64,000 nucleotides of DNA, from contig CAADRB010000027.1 in assembly GCA_900708905.1 (NCBI GenBank), positions 661,590 through 725,589 on the forward strand, given 5' to 3'. Below are positions 11,011 through 23,059 of this stretch, in pieces. The notes under the pieces were generated by a model. The model ran no database searches. It was not told the origin of the DNA and was given only the letters and a program-made list of their open reading frames with translations. Every line of letters begins with the position of its first letter. The stretch's first letter is position 1. Made by a program: the position numbers and the translations under genes. Source of the stretch: Hymenolepis diminuta. Lineage: Eukaryota; Platyhelminthes; Cestoda; Cyclophyllidea; Hymenolepididae.

Positions 11011-12326
11011 TGAGCAGAATTATCAACCAAACTGGTTAAGCTTGGACAATAAAGGAAGTTGTAAGATAACGGGTTTCTCAAGAGGATTGCTGAACTTTAC
11101 GATTTTATAAAGTCACCCAGCAAAAAGACTGATAAGTGGATGAATAGGAAGTCTACATATCATTTCAAGACGTCAACATAGCGAATCTTCTCTCATAGGA
11201 TGTGAATCAACTGTAGTCTAGAAATACCTGCGGGCGTTTGACATTACATTGGTTGCGATGAGACAAATTTTATAAACGCAATATTGGGCTTAAGCATTAT
11301 AACAAATTCAATACAAAAATACTCGGCTCGGATTCACATTCTAAACCCCTAAGCGGAAGTTTAACGTTACAACCAATTGCGGCCTCTTTAGTGATACTGC
11401 TTCATGACCCAAATACCGTGAGTGAAAATTGGATGCATGCATTATAATTTTAATTTAATTGCAGAGTCGAACTCCAATTAAGGCGGAAAAGTAATTTGTC
11501 TATATATTGGCTCAGGTTAATTTTTCGAAGTAAACATGCCGAAGATACTTTTATCATTAAGCTACGTATGCACATTTATATTCACAGAGAAAATGTTTTG
11601 TGTCCCAGATTAGGTTAAGGATAAGGGGCGACATGACATAGCGCTAAGTATAGACTATCTAAACACAACGAATCTCGAAGCAGAATTGTAACGTTAAATT
11701 AGACGAATCTGAATTAGCACAAAAAGAGTCCTATTTTATACCATTGGACTACACTATCTATTTTTACGCGCTTAGTCAACAATTTACGACTCATCTGCAG
11801 TATTCCATCTCCGTCTTTTCTCATATAGGACAGAATGTATACTTTGTATTGTCCTCTCATCTTTGACTTCTTCTATCCATGAACTGTCTGTTAAAACTGT
11901 GGTAAACAGAGGCCAAATACAGCCTTGCTTGAACCTACCCAAAGATTATACATATTCAACAATTTGCAGTGCCACACTAATATAATCTTGTCCAGAGCCG
12001 CTCTACATTTGATTTCTGGCAGCCACCTTGTGATTAAAGTTATAATTCCCATTTTAATTGATAATCGATAAACCATCACAAGGTCAAATCAAATCCCCTA
12101 ATTTTCATGCTGCTATAAAACCCGAATGAATATAAAGTGTACATCCACTTTCGATTAATATTAAAACGAATTCAAGCTAAATTTGATATTTAAAACAAAA
12201 GAGAAATGATGAGAATCAGGAGTGAGCATAAAATAAAGGCAACCGTCAAACTATAAAGTAAGAATGTATTCCAAGATGGAAAGACATTTACAGCAGAACA
12301 GCTTGAGAGGCGTAAATCTCCAGGGT

Positions 12327-14157
12327 TCACTCCTTCAGTTTAATTCCTATGCCTGCGAATGGTTTGAAACTCGAAGTATCCTCAACCTCCTTAACACACA
12401 GAAAAATGGGGGCATAAGTAAACATTCAAACAACTTAAATGTAATAAGTGGAAAATAGAGCAGAAGCATAGCATGGCTCTTACACCTAAAAGTGGTTCAT
12501 TAGCATCCTGCATTGCAAGTAGATAATACAGAAGTTTAAATAATTCAAAACTTCACAAGTCAACTTACACGCTTCTTAGTTACCCTCAGGAAAGTAAGAC
12601 TCCCAGGTTTGTAGTCGTAGTTAGGTTTACCCCTAGAAAAAAGGAAACCATTACATTTATTTGAAGAAATACTTTAGGAGACATTCACTTATTTCAAAGT
12701 ACCGTTCGGAGATGATATAGCTACTCTTAGGTGCAACGCTGGAACCCGGCTCAACAACCCTTCCATCCAACCTAACTCCAGTACCACCAAAAACCCTTAT
12801 GCCCTTGGCATGATCAGGGATAAGCGACTCATTCGTATCCTGAAATTTAAAAAAGAATAAAAACAAATAAGATAGCACAACGTAAGAAATAATAAATTAT
12901 ACATACAGAAAATCTGTGATGTTGAATGGAAATCCTTTCAAACATCTATTTTAGGCAGATGAATGGCAATTAGAAGCCTCTCTAACGATAAACTAGCATT
13001 TCGCCATACTTCACTTGACCAATCTCAACCAGCACGGCTAATCATACCATTATCTAGATAAGCACCAATAAGTATCAAGTCCGTGATCACAAACCTGTCA
13101 TATGTGCACATTTACCAATACGTCACTAGCGTATATGTACAAACTATCAAGACGAAACTCACATCAGAGGCAATTCTTGATGGTTTGGGTTTGCTATTTT
13201 CCACATAGCCCACAGGCGGTGCAAAATCTACCTGCAATAAAAAGCGTAGCGCGCCATTAAAATTGACATTTGGAGCAACAAAGAGGAAAGCATCAACCAG
13301 TGAAGTAAACGCACGCTCATATCGCATTCAATAATTTGGACAGCATCGTTGGGTTTCAACTCCAGAACTTTCAGATCGTATTGGTTATCGTTATAGGTGA
13401 TCGGTATAACATCCCCAACAGAGAGACAAGCGAATTTTCGTAAGGCAAACTCCAAACTAGTGAGAAAAAAAACAAGTCACCAATTTATAAATTGGGGAAA
13501 CAGTTTCCAGACTCGCTCGTGAACACTGATCTTAGACAAAGAGAATAGCATCAGAAACACGAGATCTCTGACATGGTTGACGTGCACGCTGACCGTCACA
13601 CGATCGGTTCACACATAAATAGATAGGCAAAACTTACACAGCTTTTGGATCGTAGATGTCCAGAAAAGACACAGACTGCGGTTGGAAACGAGCAAAAGTA
13701 GCAGTGGGTAAGACGACGCTTTTGACATGAACCGGATCCCCCTCTTCTAAATGAAGATTCTTCATCATCCAGTAGGGAACATGAATATTTCCTTCATCGG
13801 CAACAAACTCCAGCACACCACAATGCAGGCTTTCATTAGACGTCATATTAGTTAATTTAAATGTCATTGGATTAGTGGTATTCATACGAGCTAAATAATA
13901 ACACCAATAAAATCCTTCAAAACAGAAAAGCCTACTTAAAAACTCCAGTGCCGATTGCGGAAGGAGAACTAAGGTTGATTTTATTAATATCGATAAGAGT
14001 TCAGACTTACTTTTGCCGCCATCCATTAAGTCATCCCGTGATTTACCAGGGGTTAACAAATGTGAGTAGCATTTGTAAGTCATCATAAATCTTGACGGTA
14101 TGCGATCAAATGCCATATCAAACTAAAAGCTTGGAAAGTAAACAGATGACTTACCAT
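12327..14157 (-). CDS. UFD1: Ubiquitin recognition factor in ER-associated degradation, UFD1 (nine exons)
   Basis: UFD1 pairs with NPL4 as a cofactor of the p97/VCP ATPase and delivers ubiquitylated proteins, including ER-associated degradation substrates. Exons (minus): 14157-14155, 14122-14011, 13968-13936, 13890-13638, 13456-13315, 13231-13163, 12839-12703, 12632-12569, 12389-12327. All junctions are GT..AG and the frame closes, giving 291 aa (human about 307). The N-terminal double-psi barrel region reads [50 protein letters not shown] and [14 protein letters not shown]; then [13 protein letters not shown] and [16 protein letters not shown]. Two p97-binding SHP boxes are kept: [14 protein letters not shown], and [13 protein letters not shown] on the 21-codon last exon. 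Introns are 32-323 nt; one exon is only 33 nt. The start is uncertain: either an ATG-only coding exon (14155-14157) before a 32-nt intron, or an SL-supplied AUG at the same acceptor, or the internal ATG at 14116. Confidence 0.95.
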
Positions 14158-15149
14158 TATGTGACTCACTAAAATGGAAAAATAGATTACATCACTGTAA
14201 CACAAATAATGTGAAATTTAACGCACACTTATTTTATATTTAAAAGTGAATATATCAATGCAATTTCATGATATCAAATGCCTACTATACTAAGCAAAAT
14301 CTGTGAAAATGCAAAACAAGATTTATATTTAACGAACTGTATTATTGAGTTTTTCAGCTTTTTCTAGATACATATGGAAGAGGAAATTATTACAAAATGG
14401 TTTACTCGATATTAATAATAACAAAGGTACACTCACTATTCGACGCCAACTGAATTTCTGATTTCTGCCAATGTTAATAGCAAGTAAAACAAAATCTGCC
14501 TGATATAAATAAACAATAAGGAATTAAATAATTAGCTTAAAATTTCGTTTAATATTGCGGAAGAAAATCGGAAGCTTCATCCTGCGTGCACTGTATTATC
14601 GATTTTCGAATTCTCACACTTATATCTGTATATATAAGAACATCTGTGAGCAAACTATATTAAATCTGTTTAATATGAGAAAATCTAACCAAATAACGCT
14701 TGATATAGTAAACTTGAAGCGGTATAACAAGTACACAAATATTTTTAACTTTCGAAATTGGTGAATGAGTTTGAGTTTGTGAAATGAAAATCCAAAATCT
14801 CAATGAAACTAGTCAAGCTGTTTTACGCGATTGAGATCATATCGTGATAAAATAAGTTTTGATATTTCAAAATTTGTGAATCAAAACGAAATTAAAATAA
14901 GGATTTGTTCCAGATTTTCACTTATCCTGATTCGATGTGGGAGAAGTCCGGCATTCATAAACAAGAAAGGAGGACAAAATGAATTAGCAAAAATATGAAC
15001 GGTGAATTTTTTTGTAATTTAAATCTCTTCAACGGTGTTTTTATGATATGAATTCTAGTTTATGCTGCTTTAATTTATCTGCATGCTGGATTTCATTGGA
15101 CTACAGTTGCCTTGATACAATGCAGTTATTCTGCATTACTATAACTACG

Positions 15150-15335
15150 TTTACGATTCGCAGTAGACGACAGATATCCATTAACAACTGACATTTAGAA
15201 AGGATTGACTAGCGATATGATCTCGACTGCATTATCCGCAGGCAGACCAGCTATATGTACTTTTTTGCATGTAGATATCTAAAAGATATCGATCATCACG
15301 CCGAGACATCCACGATGAGATATGACTAACTGATT
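15150..15335 (-). repeat. Dispersed repeat B, inverted copy
   Basis: Read on the minus strand it carries GGATGTCTCGGCGTGATGAT, AGATATCTACATGCAAAAAA, TAGCTGGTCTGCCTGCGGAT and CTAGTCAATC in the same order as repeat B at 2455-2750 and 34910-35205. Confidence 0.6.
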
Positions 15336-16221
15336 CCTCTATGTGGCTTCCGTCTAAATAACATAAATGACTGCAAGTAGTTTTCATGTTAGTGACATTA
15401 ATAATGATGATGGTCTCTTAGAGACAGCCTGTGAGAATTTAGTGTCTTAGGAAAAACATTATCCCTGCGGGATTTAGGCTCCTTTGTTGGCTTCCGATCA
15501 CAATTGTACAGGCTTATGTCAAAAACATAACTGTCTGCTTTAAATTCAATAGAGAACTTCAAAAATGAATTTTGATAAATAAGAATTTATGTCTAATGAT
15601 ATTCCAAAGAGCGCTGACTACTAAATATCCTTTAATGAATTCGTTAAAGTAAGACAGATTTTGATCTTTGCTCATTTGCCAAAATGCATTACATCCATTA
15701 TTATTCACCTTAGCATGCCTAGGGAAATACCAGGAAATAAACCGATAAAGACCAATTTCTCTCAGAATATACGCAAAAATTATGTTTATAAACTTATGAG
15801 AACAATCTCAAATTACTGACGCACGTAACATAAAGTTATTCATGAATGTTAACAATCAGATTTAATGTCAAATCCCTTATTCCACTAAAACGGTACGGAA
15901 TTGATAAACAAAGTACGTTATTTTTTTGATCGACACTCTAAGAATATATTCTATGTATTTAAAGTTATTCATATCCGGTAGTTGACTCATCATCATAGTT
16001 ATTGTGTATTGAATATTTCACGCACTTATTTGGATTAAGTGAGTAAGATTCCGCCGCCGAATTTTGTTAATGTTTTATCACTCCAAATGGCCAGTTGTTT
16101 ATTAATATAGATTGTCTACTAGAATTTTGATCAAATATCTTTGCATCCAAGTAGAATTTCCATACTTTTCTCCTACTGAATTTCTGAGAACGAAATTTCT
16201 TATGTTTCTGCATTGAAAAAG

Positions 16222-16306
16222 TGGCCGATCAATTAGGTACTCTATAATAAATCTTCGGTGTATTTACATATATCTACCCTCATAGTATTCGACTGGGTTC
16301 AAATCC
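16222..16306 (+). repeat. tRNA-like relic (A- and B-box motifs)
   Basis: GTGGCCGATCAATTAGG (16221-16237) resembles the 5' half of a class II (Leu/Ser) tRNA, and GGTTCAAATCC (16296-16306) matches the pol III B-box consensus. The spacing of about 60 nt is right for a long-variable-arm tRNA. Arms do not pair well, so it is at best a tRNA pseudogene or SINE head. Confidence 0.3.
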
Positions 16307-16882
16307 CTTTAGTGGAAATTATTATAAAAGTGAAAAATCAGGGATGAAGTATCAATGCCAAAACATTCTATGATCCATATTTTCCTTTAATGTACTCCAA
16401 ATGAGGTACATAAATTTGCATCAACCTCGTAAAAGTTAATAAAATCTACCAAAATCGTTCAGGCTAAAACAAATCGTTGCATGCAGCATAGTTAAGATCT
16501 TACTTTAGATTGCAACGGTTCGAGCAACTTCCTCAAATGCAAAGTAATTTTGCTCAGCATCATACGGTATTTAATATTTTGAATTCTCATATGGTTTGAC
16601 TACAAATAATTTAATGTCCAAAAAGTATATTTTGAATAATCAGTTTATATCCCGCTTAACTCAAGCTTATCTGTTCCCGTAATTGCCATTTCTGTATATT
16701 TTATTCATTTAAATTTCTCGCTTGCTGTTCTCCTAACTCCAAGAATCTGTGCTTATTTTTTTTATAATTTTTACTTGAGTACCCGCATATCTAAAATAGC
16801 TTTTTAATAAAAGTCCGTTAATATTTTCTAGAAGTGAATTTCGAATCTCTTTACGATTATTTTTACCTACGAACTGTTGAAT

Positions 16883-19800
16883 ATGTCCAATGAGTTTACG
16901 TATAATCCAAATCCTTATTCTGGGGAGGATGAACTTCCTGCGAAGAATATGGCCGCCGCTAAGAATAGACAGCGATCTCCCTCACTTCTAAATGAAAACT
17001 TTGCCAACGCTTCCGGCGTAAGCAGTTCTTTTTAATATCTAGATACGTATACTCTTTAAAAAATTTTGTTGACCAAATATTTACTTTTATTTTAGCTTCT
17101 TACTTCATCACCATTGTATTTTGACTGGCAGTCTAATCGTTTTTGTGTTAGTGAGAGGGTTAGAAGTCTGTTTGCAAATACAATGCTAGCCGATGTTTAT
17201 TTCAACATTCACTATCGGCCTGGTTGCGATGGTGCAGCTACTCCTTTTATTCAAAGTAAGCACTCTCAGAATCAGTCTTCTTCCCCACCTGAGGTATTGG
17301 TTCAACGCATTCCAGCCCATGCCTTTATTCTTGCAATCAGTTCGGCCGTTTTTGAGGCCATGTTCTACGGACCGATGTCGATACAAAATGCTGGACGCTC
17401 TGCACCTGCTGTAACCGTTGATCAATCGGCCACAAAGTCGACCGGACAAGCAATGGTCAAACAAACTTCTTGGCCTCCGCCCTCTTCCTCAGCTAGTAAT
17501 CTATCCCCATCGGAACATATGCCTATCGATTCAGCGGATGATTTGAATCTTCTGGATAAAGAAACTCACAGACAACCCCTCATATTTAATCCTTCTTCTA
17601 GTCAGATTAATCCGAATAATCCCATCGGTAAGTTTCGAAAAGCTCTTTGGGAGTTAGCTGTTTTTAACTAGATCAATAATGGAAACATGATTTTAGTTAT
17701 CTAGTTATACGATAAGTTCCTACTACCAGTTAACTTGAGTAAGCCGAAGTTGTTGATGGCAATTAACAAAGCGGTTTCGGAATGTTGATTCCTCAACCGC
17801 TGTCTCCCTCTTCCCATTATGAGTGTTAGAAAGAACCTTTACTATTATTGATCATTAAAGTTTAGCGGATTTGATGTCTTTATGTAGTACGTCCTCCCAT
17901 AAGCTTTCCTCAAAACTAACAAATAGGCAACCACTTCTTCCAAATATCGGATCGCGAAAAGTTGAGAGAAAATCGAAGGTCAACCAATATTATGAGAGAG
18001 CAGCTAGATTATTTTTACAGTGACCAAATTTTGATACGCTAAGTTAGGTTAGTTCAACCGTCTATCTTTGTTCGTTCGATGAGCAATCGGAGCAAGAAAT
18101 GCTTCATATGGTAGGAGGTACGTTAGTCAGGTGGAATGCACCTTGGAATTTTCAAAAGAGGAATGAATCTGCTAACTGAACTAACTTATAGTGGTTAATA
18201 TTGCGCGCCTCTCTATGAGAAATACGGGATGTTTCTTCTCTTTTCGATGAGTTGTTTAAATACTGCCAGGGTCTGACGTTATTGCACGATTAAAACATAA
18301 TTCCACTTACTATTGTTGACTTCTTTGCAATTTTTTAGAGGTGCATGTGAACGATGTTAACCCTGTTGCCTTCATCAATATGCTGCGTTTTATCTACACC
18401 GATGAGATTCAAATAGATGCTAGTAATGTTCTTCAAACCCTTTTTGTGGCAAAGAAGTATGCCATTAATATCATGGAGAAAGCCTGTGTTGAGTTTCTAA
18501 GTCAATCGATAACTGTGGATAATGCATTTATGCTTCTGAGCCATGCGAATTTTTTCGATGAGCAAGAACTTGCTCAAAAGTGTTTGGAGGTAAATATTTT
18601 CGATGTCTTCCACATGTGCTACTAAGTATATTTAAATAATCATGTTTTATTGAACTGGTTTCAGGTGATTGATAAGAATACATCACGGGTGTTCGATACA
18701 GAAGACTTCCTAACAGCGGATAAGGACCTGCTTTTGAGTGTTCTTGAGAGAGATACGTTGTGTATTCGTGAATCTCGCCTATTTACATCCATTCTCAAAT
18801 GGGCTAAAGCTGAATACCACCGGCGTACAGGAACCGAGAATGTGAACTTGGGCCCTAGTTCTGCTGAAACACCCCGAATCTCCACCTCTTCCCCTCAGTC
18901 TCCTTCATCCAATAGTCTTTCACGTCCTAATATTGCTGTGTCTCAGGTCACCCAACTGCCAAATCTGTCAGATGTTCCACAGGACTCCTTGAGGGAAATC
19001 ATGCAGCCTATTCTACCCCACATCAGATTTCCGCAAATGAATATCGAAGAATTTGCCAATTTGGTTGTTCCTTCTGGTGTTTTAGATGATGCTATGACAG
19101 TGAAGATTTTTCAGCACTTCATTGTTGCCAAAAGCGTCAAACCAGAGTTGCCGTTTGTCAAACGACCACGATGCTATCAGCATGATGCGGAAGAAGTGGT
19201 GCAAAGATTTGTGCTTGTGGATCAGAGGTGGGATTATCGGGGAACTAGTGATCGTATTAGGTAAGAATTGGAGTTAAATTCATTTTCTCATAGTGTGATA
19301 GCTCATTTATCGTCATTTGTACTTAGACGTTGTTATTTATCTTGAAACCAACATTTGGGACATAGATCAACTGCTAGGTGGTAGATTCGGTGTTTCCTAT
19401 CTGAGGAGCTCTAGGATGCCTTGTCTGCGTTTTACTACTTTAAAACCCAGGGTTGCGAATTGCGTTTGAAAATAGGCATTTTGTTTAATTTACGATCCAT
19501 TGTAGGAATTAGTTTACCAAGCTAGCAATCCATCTTTACATTTAGGCATTGAAGAAAGTAGCTCTATTAATTTGCGATCTGATTAAAGCATTAAGAAAGA
19601 TTACAAATTTTTAAAACCGGAGGAATATGCATTCTATTGGGGACGAATGCTGTAAGGTAAGCATATCTGGAAATTGGGAAAATTGGGACGTTCTGTGAGT
19701 TAAGGCAGAAAACATTGTAAGTGAGAGTCTCGTGGTTCTATGATCGAGATCTCACGAAAAAACAACAGATACGAAAGACAAGAATAGCTTCGAACTGTAA

Positions 19801-22055
19801 TCTCATATTGTGAAACTGCCAGGGGGAAAAGTATGGTAGACATGCTTATATTTTGAACAGTGGGCCATAAGATCGATATTCGTTCGATAGATACCAAGAA
19901 TAATTACCCTAAACTCATCCAATGTCTTATGACAACGGATAATTTCAAGCTGATTTAGTTTTAGCAAAATATTTTCTCCTTCTTTATATCCGCTATCTTG
20001 CGTGTTATGAAGGAGAATTTGTTTTAATTGCTTTCAGTGTTCAAACCCCAAGGCAGCCTTGATAGGAATTGAATTACCATCTTTTTTCCTCGCTCTTTTT
20101 GCAGATTCAAGGTCGATCGCAAAATCCATCTAGTTGGCTTTGGTCTCTACGGGAGTATCCACGGAGAAAGCGAATATGAAGCGAGCATTGAGGTGAATTC
20201 TTGTTTCTGTCATACTCTTATATGCTTTTTCATTTCAATTAATTACAAACCCGGGTCCATATTAAAGCATTAGATACGTATGTGCTCGTATTCGAGATTT
20301 TCCTACTGGTCGAAAAGTCGTTTCATCCTACCATATACTACCGGTTTCTCGTCTGTTGTGTAAACTCATTTGCGCGTTTCTGAGTGTTATCCTATAATCG
20401 AGGTGTTATTCTCTAATTCAATACGTTTTAGCTAGCATTTCATTACTTGCTGCTCATTATTTGCAATATATGGCTTCTACAATTTCATGGAGTAGTCCCG
20501 ACTACTATGTTCAAATAGAAAGAATTTGCAACGCCAAATTTTGTATTTTAATCAAGAATAGAATTTAATTGAATAAAAGACTGATGAGTTTAATAACTTA
20601 CGGCTAAATATGAATATTCTTATCAAATACTAAAACTTTATGTTTAATTAGGATTTAGACATCTATTATTCTCCAGAATACAAAGATATAGCTTAAAACT
20701 TATCGTTTCAATCTTCTGTTCCCCATTCAATCTTAGTGTTGGTAGTGGTATCCCAGTTAGTGATAATTTCTAACTTCTCTCTATTTGTAGTTGGTTCAAC
20801 CGGAGACTGGTGTTGTGTTAGGAAGCAACATGGTAACCTACCTCTCAGATGGTTCGCCAAATACCTGTCGAGTTGCATTTAAAGAGCCCATCACTCTTAA
20901 ACCCAACGTCAACTATCTGGCCAGTGCTACTATCAAGGTAACGTGAATTTAGTAATGCCTTGTGTTGCTTTTATTTCTTATAAGTTAATTCTAAAGGGAA
21001 ATTTCCATATACCCTAGTGACAATTACGGGAATAAGTTCAATCACCTAGTGTGACAAATGAACAAACGACTTTATGCAATTGTCAAAGGTATAATGTCTG
21101 CAAACTTGTGCTAGAAGGTCGTTTCTTTGTAATTCCTAAGCCCTTTGGGGATGAATTTCTTTAAGATAGTTAAAGCAAATGTTAGTGATACTTGGCTTAG
21201 ATAGAGGTAAAGTATTCTGGTACCTCTCTTGCTAGAAACTCGCGTTCTAACACCTCTATTTGACAAGAATTTACCAAGGTGGTTAATCACCAATTCCACT
21301 TGATGGGCGCGGATGAACATCGATCTCGTGACATCTAAATTTGCAGACTTGTACGCTGAGGATAAAAAACTTTCCAAGTCCATTAAGAGAAGCGCTATCA
21401 ACTCTTAATTTGAGTATAAAGAAGGCATTCTGGAACCGCTATTACGGGAAACTCGCATTCTACCACCTCTTGTTGACCAAAATTAGCCAGTAGGGTTGAT
21501 CACTCACGTCACTACATGTTCATTGATCTCTTGACCTCTGACTTGGTACGTGTACGCAGCTTTTGGGGACAGCTGCTATTGTTAAGACAACCCTCTTATG
21601 TCCATAATAGGGCGAAGGTCACATTTTTATTCACTGATATTCTAGTGTGAATTTGTTCACATCTACACAATCATGGGTAATCCAGTCATCAATTATAAAT
21701 GTAATTACGCAAGCATTTAATCTGATCAGATTAAATGAATGATAGTAGAAAGGAAGCTCATCCTTTCAGCTTTAGAGGTGAGAACTTTTTCAGGGGGGTA
21801 ATTGGATACTCAAACAGAGCGTATTTGGTTTTTATGAGTAGTATAACAACGGGAGGTTAGAGATGATCTCTATATGATGTGTCTCGAAAATTTCAGGGCC
21901 AGGATTCCTACTATGGAACTGGTGGAAGACGGAAGATAAGCCATGAATGCAGGGCTGGTGGCAAGGTCACTTTCCAGTTCTCCTATGCGGCTTGTATGAA
22001 CAATGGGACCTCGGTTGAAGACGGACAGATTCCAGAGATTATCTTCTTTGTTTGA
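16883..22055 (+). CDS. BTB-BACK-PHR domain protein of the BTBD1/BTBD2 type (635 aa)
   Basis: Proteins of this group are substrate adaptors for cullin-3 ubiquitin ligases. Exons: 16883-17017, 17096-17627, 18339-18589, 18665-19260, 20105-20192, 20791-20937, 21897-22055; all introns GT..AG and the frame closes at TGA. BTB: SLFANTMLADVYFNI, QRIPAHAFILAISSAVFEAM (to about residue 135), resumed at EVHVNDVNPVAFINMLRFIY (from 223). BACK: KKYAINIMEKACVEFL, LEVIDKNTSRVFDTEDFL, LERDTLCIRESRLFTSILKW. PHR: VGFGLYGSIHG, PETGVVLGSNM, FKEPITLKPNVNYLASATIK and the C-terminus NNGTSVEDGQIPEIIFFV, which is closest to BTBD1/2 as I recall those ends. Low-complexity insertions interrupt the BTB fold (about 84-112 and 140-222) and the BACK region (about 357-405). 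The start is the first ATG of an exon spliced in phase 0. Final intron carries repeats. BTBD1 against BTBD2 orthology is not resolved. Confidence 0.93.
21180..21570 (+). repeat. Dispersed repeat C, two tandem copies inside the last BTBD intron
   Basis: Two head-to-tail copies at about 21180-21395 and 21420-21570. Each has TCTGGNACC, then GAAACTCGC(G/A)TTCTA, ACCTCT and a downstream TCATTGATCTC/ACATCGATCTC stretch with TTGACCTC/GTGACATC. Both match repeat C at 9235-9330. The ORF at 21111-21401 (minus) is contained in the first copy and has no recognisable motif. Confidence 0.65.
21714..21737. repeat. Perfect 24-bp palindrome
   Basis: The 12-nt half-site CATTTAATCTGA is followed immediately by its exact reverse complement, centred on TGATCA. 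It lies in the last intron of the BTBD gene, 3' of the repeat C pair. Confidence 0.9.
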
Positions 22056-22133
22056 ACGCCAATGCTCTCTCCTTGTGGTTTTGCATTTCAATATTTTTCC
22101 GTTCTTTTTTCTTTCCCTGCACTTTCATTGTTT

Positions 22134-22139
22134 AATAAA
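22134..22139 (+). promoter_or_regulatory. Polyadenylation signal AATAAA of the BTBD gene
   Basis: AATAAA 79 nt after the TGA, preceded by a pyrimidine-rich 3' UTR. Position and strand fit a cleavage signal. Confidence 0.65.
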
Positions 22140-23059
22140 GAAAACTTTTGTATGGTTAGACTCGCACTATCAGTGATTTTTTAGTGTAACCTTCTAAATC
22201 GTCTTTTTTTTCATTAATAAGGAGCACTTTAAATAAAAAAAGAGAGCATAATTTAAGTCTCCAATCAGTTATGCTCCTATATGTATTTTTTCTCACACAT
22301 TATTTAATTTTCTCTATGATTTAAATAGTGGCAAATATCTTCCCTAGTTCAACGCAAATCTTTTGATACAATTGAAAGGACTCCAGATTTTGTTGGAAAG
22401 GTTGAATAAGTCTGGATAATCGATTTATTTTGAACTTGTGACAAAAGTTTCTTGACCTGAACGAGTGGGGGATTAGTGTTTTGCACTTAAATATCGATTT
22501 TCCGAATTTCTCCAAGGCAGACTTTTGGTAATGCACTTGAAAAGTACATTATCAATCCAGAACTATTTTTTCAACTTTAGTTTGTCCAATTGTCCGGTTA
22601 TTTTGAATTTTTAAAATGAATTAAGATTTCACAAACCCATATTCGCTGATCCATCCTATTGTCTGCCTCAGATATTAGCTTAAACCCATTATTTTGCGTG
22701 AATTACAGACGGCACCATTTACCGCGAAGATATCCAATTTGCACAAACTAAACTTCCAAAAGAGATTATAGTATTCAGATTCTTTCTGTTTGACTTCGCA
22801 GTGTTAGACTCGTAAATTAGATATAATCCTTGATATTCAAGATAAAGGTATATTCTATTTTCTACCACCAATGATATCTTTTTTCCTATTACTTAACTTG
22901 AGTAAGAAAAAAGTATCTTGGAACCTTTCTGAATGAGAAATGATAATAATTAACAGGTATCGTTTGATTGATACATTAAAAAGAGGAAAATCTGTCCTTT
23001 GCAAGGTCTTTTAAATTTTCAACTTTGAAAGTAAGAATGCTATGGACCTGTAGCACTCT

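Larger units (their letters stand above)
8599..12326. other. Intergenic spacer with repeat fragments and a SINE-like head
   Basis: About 3.7 kb between the upstream side of the Gln/Pro-rich gene and the 3' end of UFD1. It holds a repeat C copy (9235-9330) and a tRNA-derived SINE-like head (10951-11010). The first ~300 nt upstream of 8598 are less AT-rich and may contain the promoter of the Gln/Pro-rich gene. ORFs at 10058-10255, 10485-10808 and 11891-12079 carry no recognisable features. Confidence 0.55.
14158..16882. other. Divergent intergenic region between UFD1 and the BTBD gene
   Basis: About 2.7 kb, very AT-rich, expected to hold both promoters. It contains an inverted copy of repeat B (about 15150-15335) and a tRNA-like relic (16222-16306). 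The ORF at 14555-14764 looks random. No TATA or initiator element is convincing enough to mark. Confidence 0.5.

Noticed and set aside
12657..12878. Reading UFD1 to end at the stop at 12657
   Set aside because: A GTACTT donor at 12702 joins exons 12632-12569 and 12389-12327, which restore [14 protein letters not shown] and the terminal SHP box in frame.
18661..18885. Minus-strand ORF opposite the BTBD gene
   Set aside because: Lies entirely over a BTBD exon in another frame; no independent signal.
22146..22156. TTTTGTATG|GTTAG, resembling the 3' end of a flatworm SL exon and its donor
   Set aside because: It lies just after the BTBD poly(A) signal. No 5' SL sequence or RNA fold was recognised, and the match is too short to claim an SL RNA gene.
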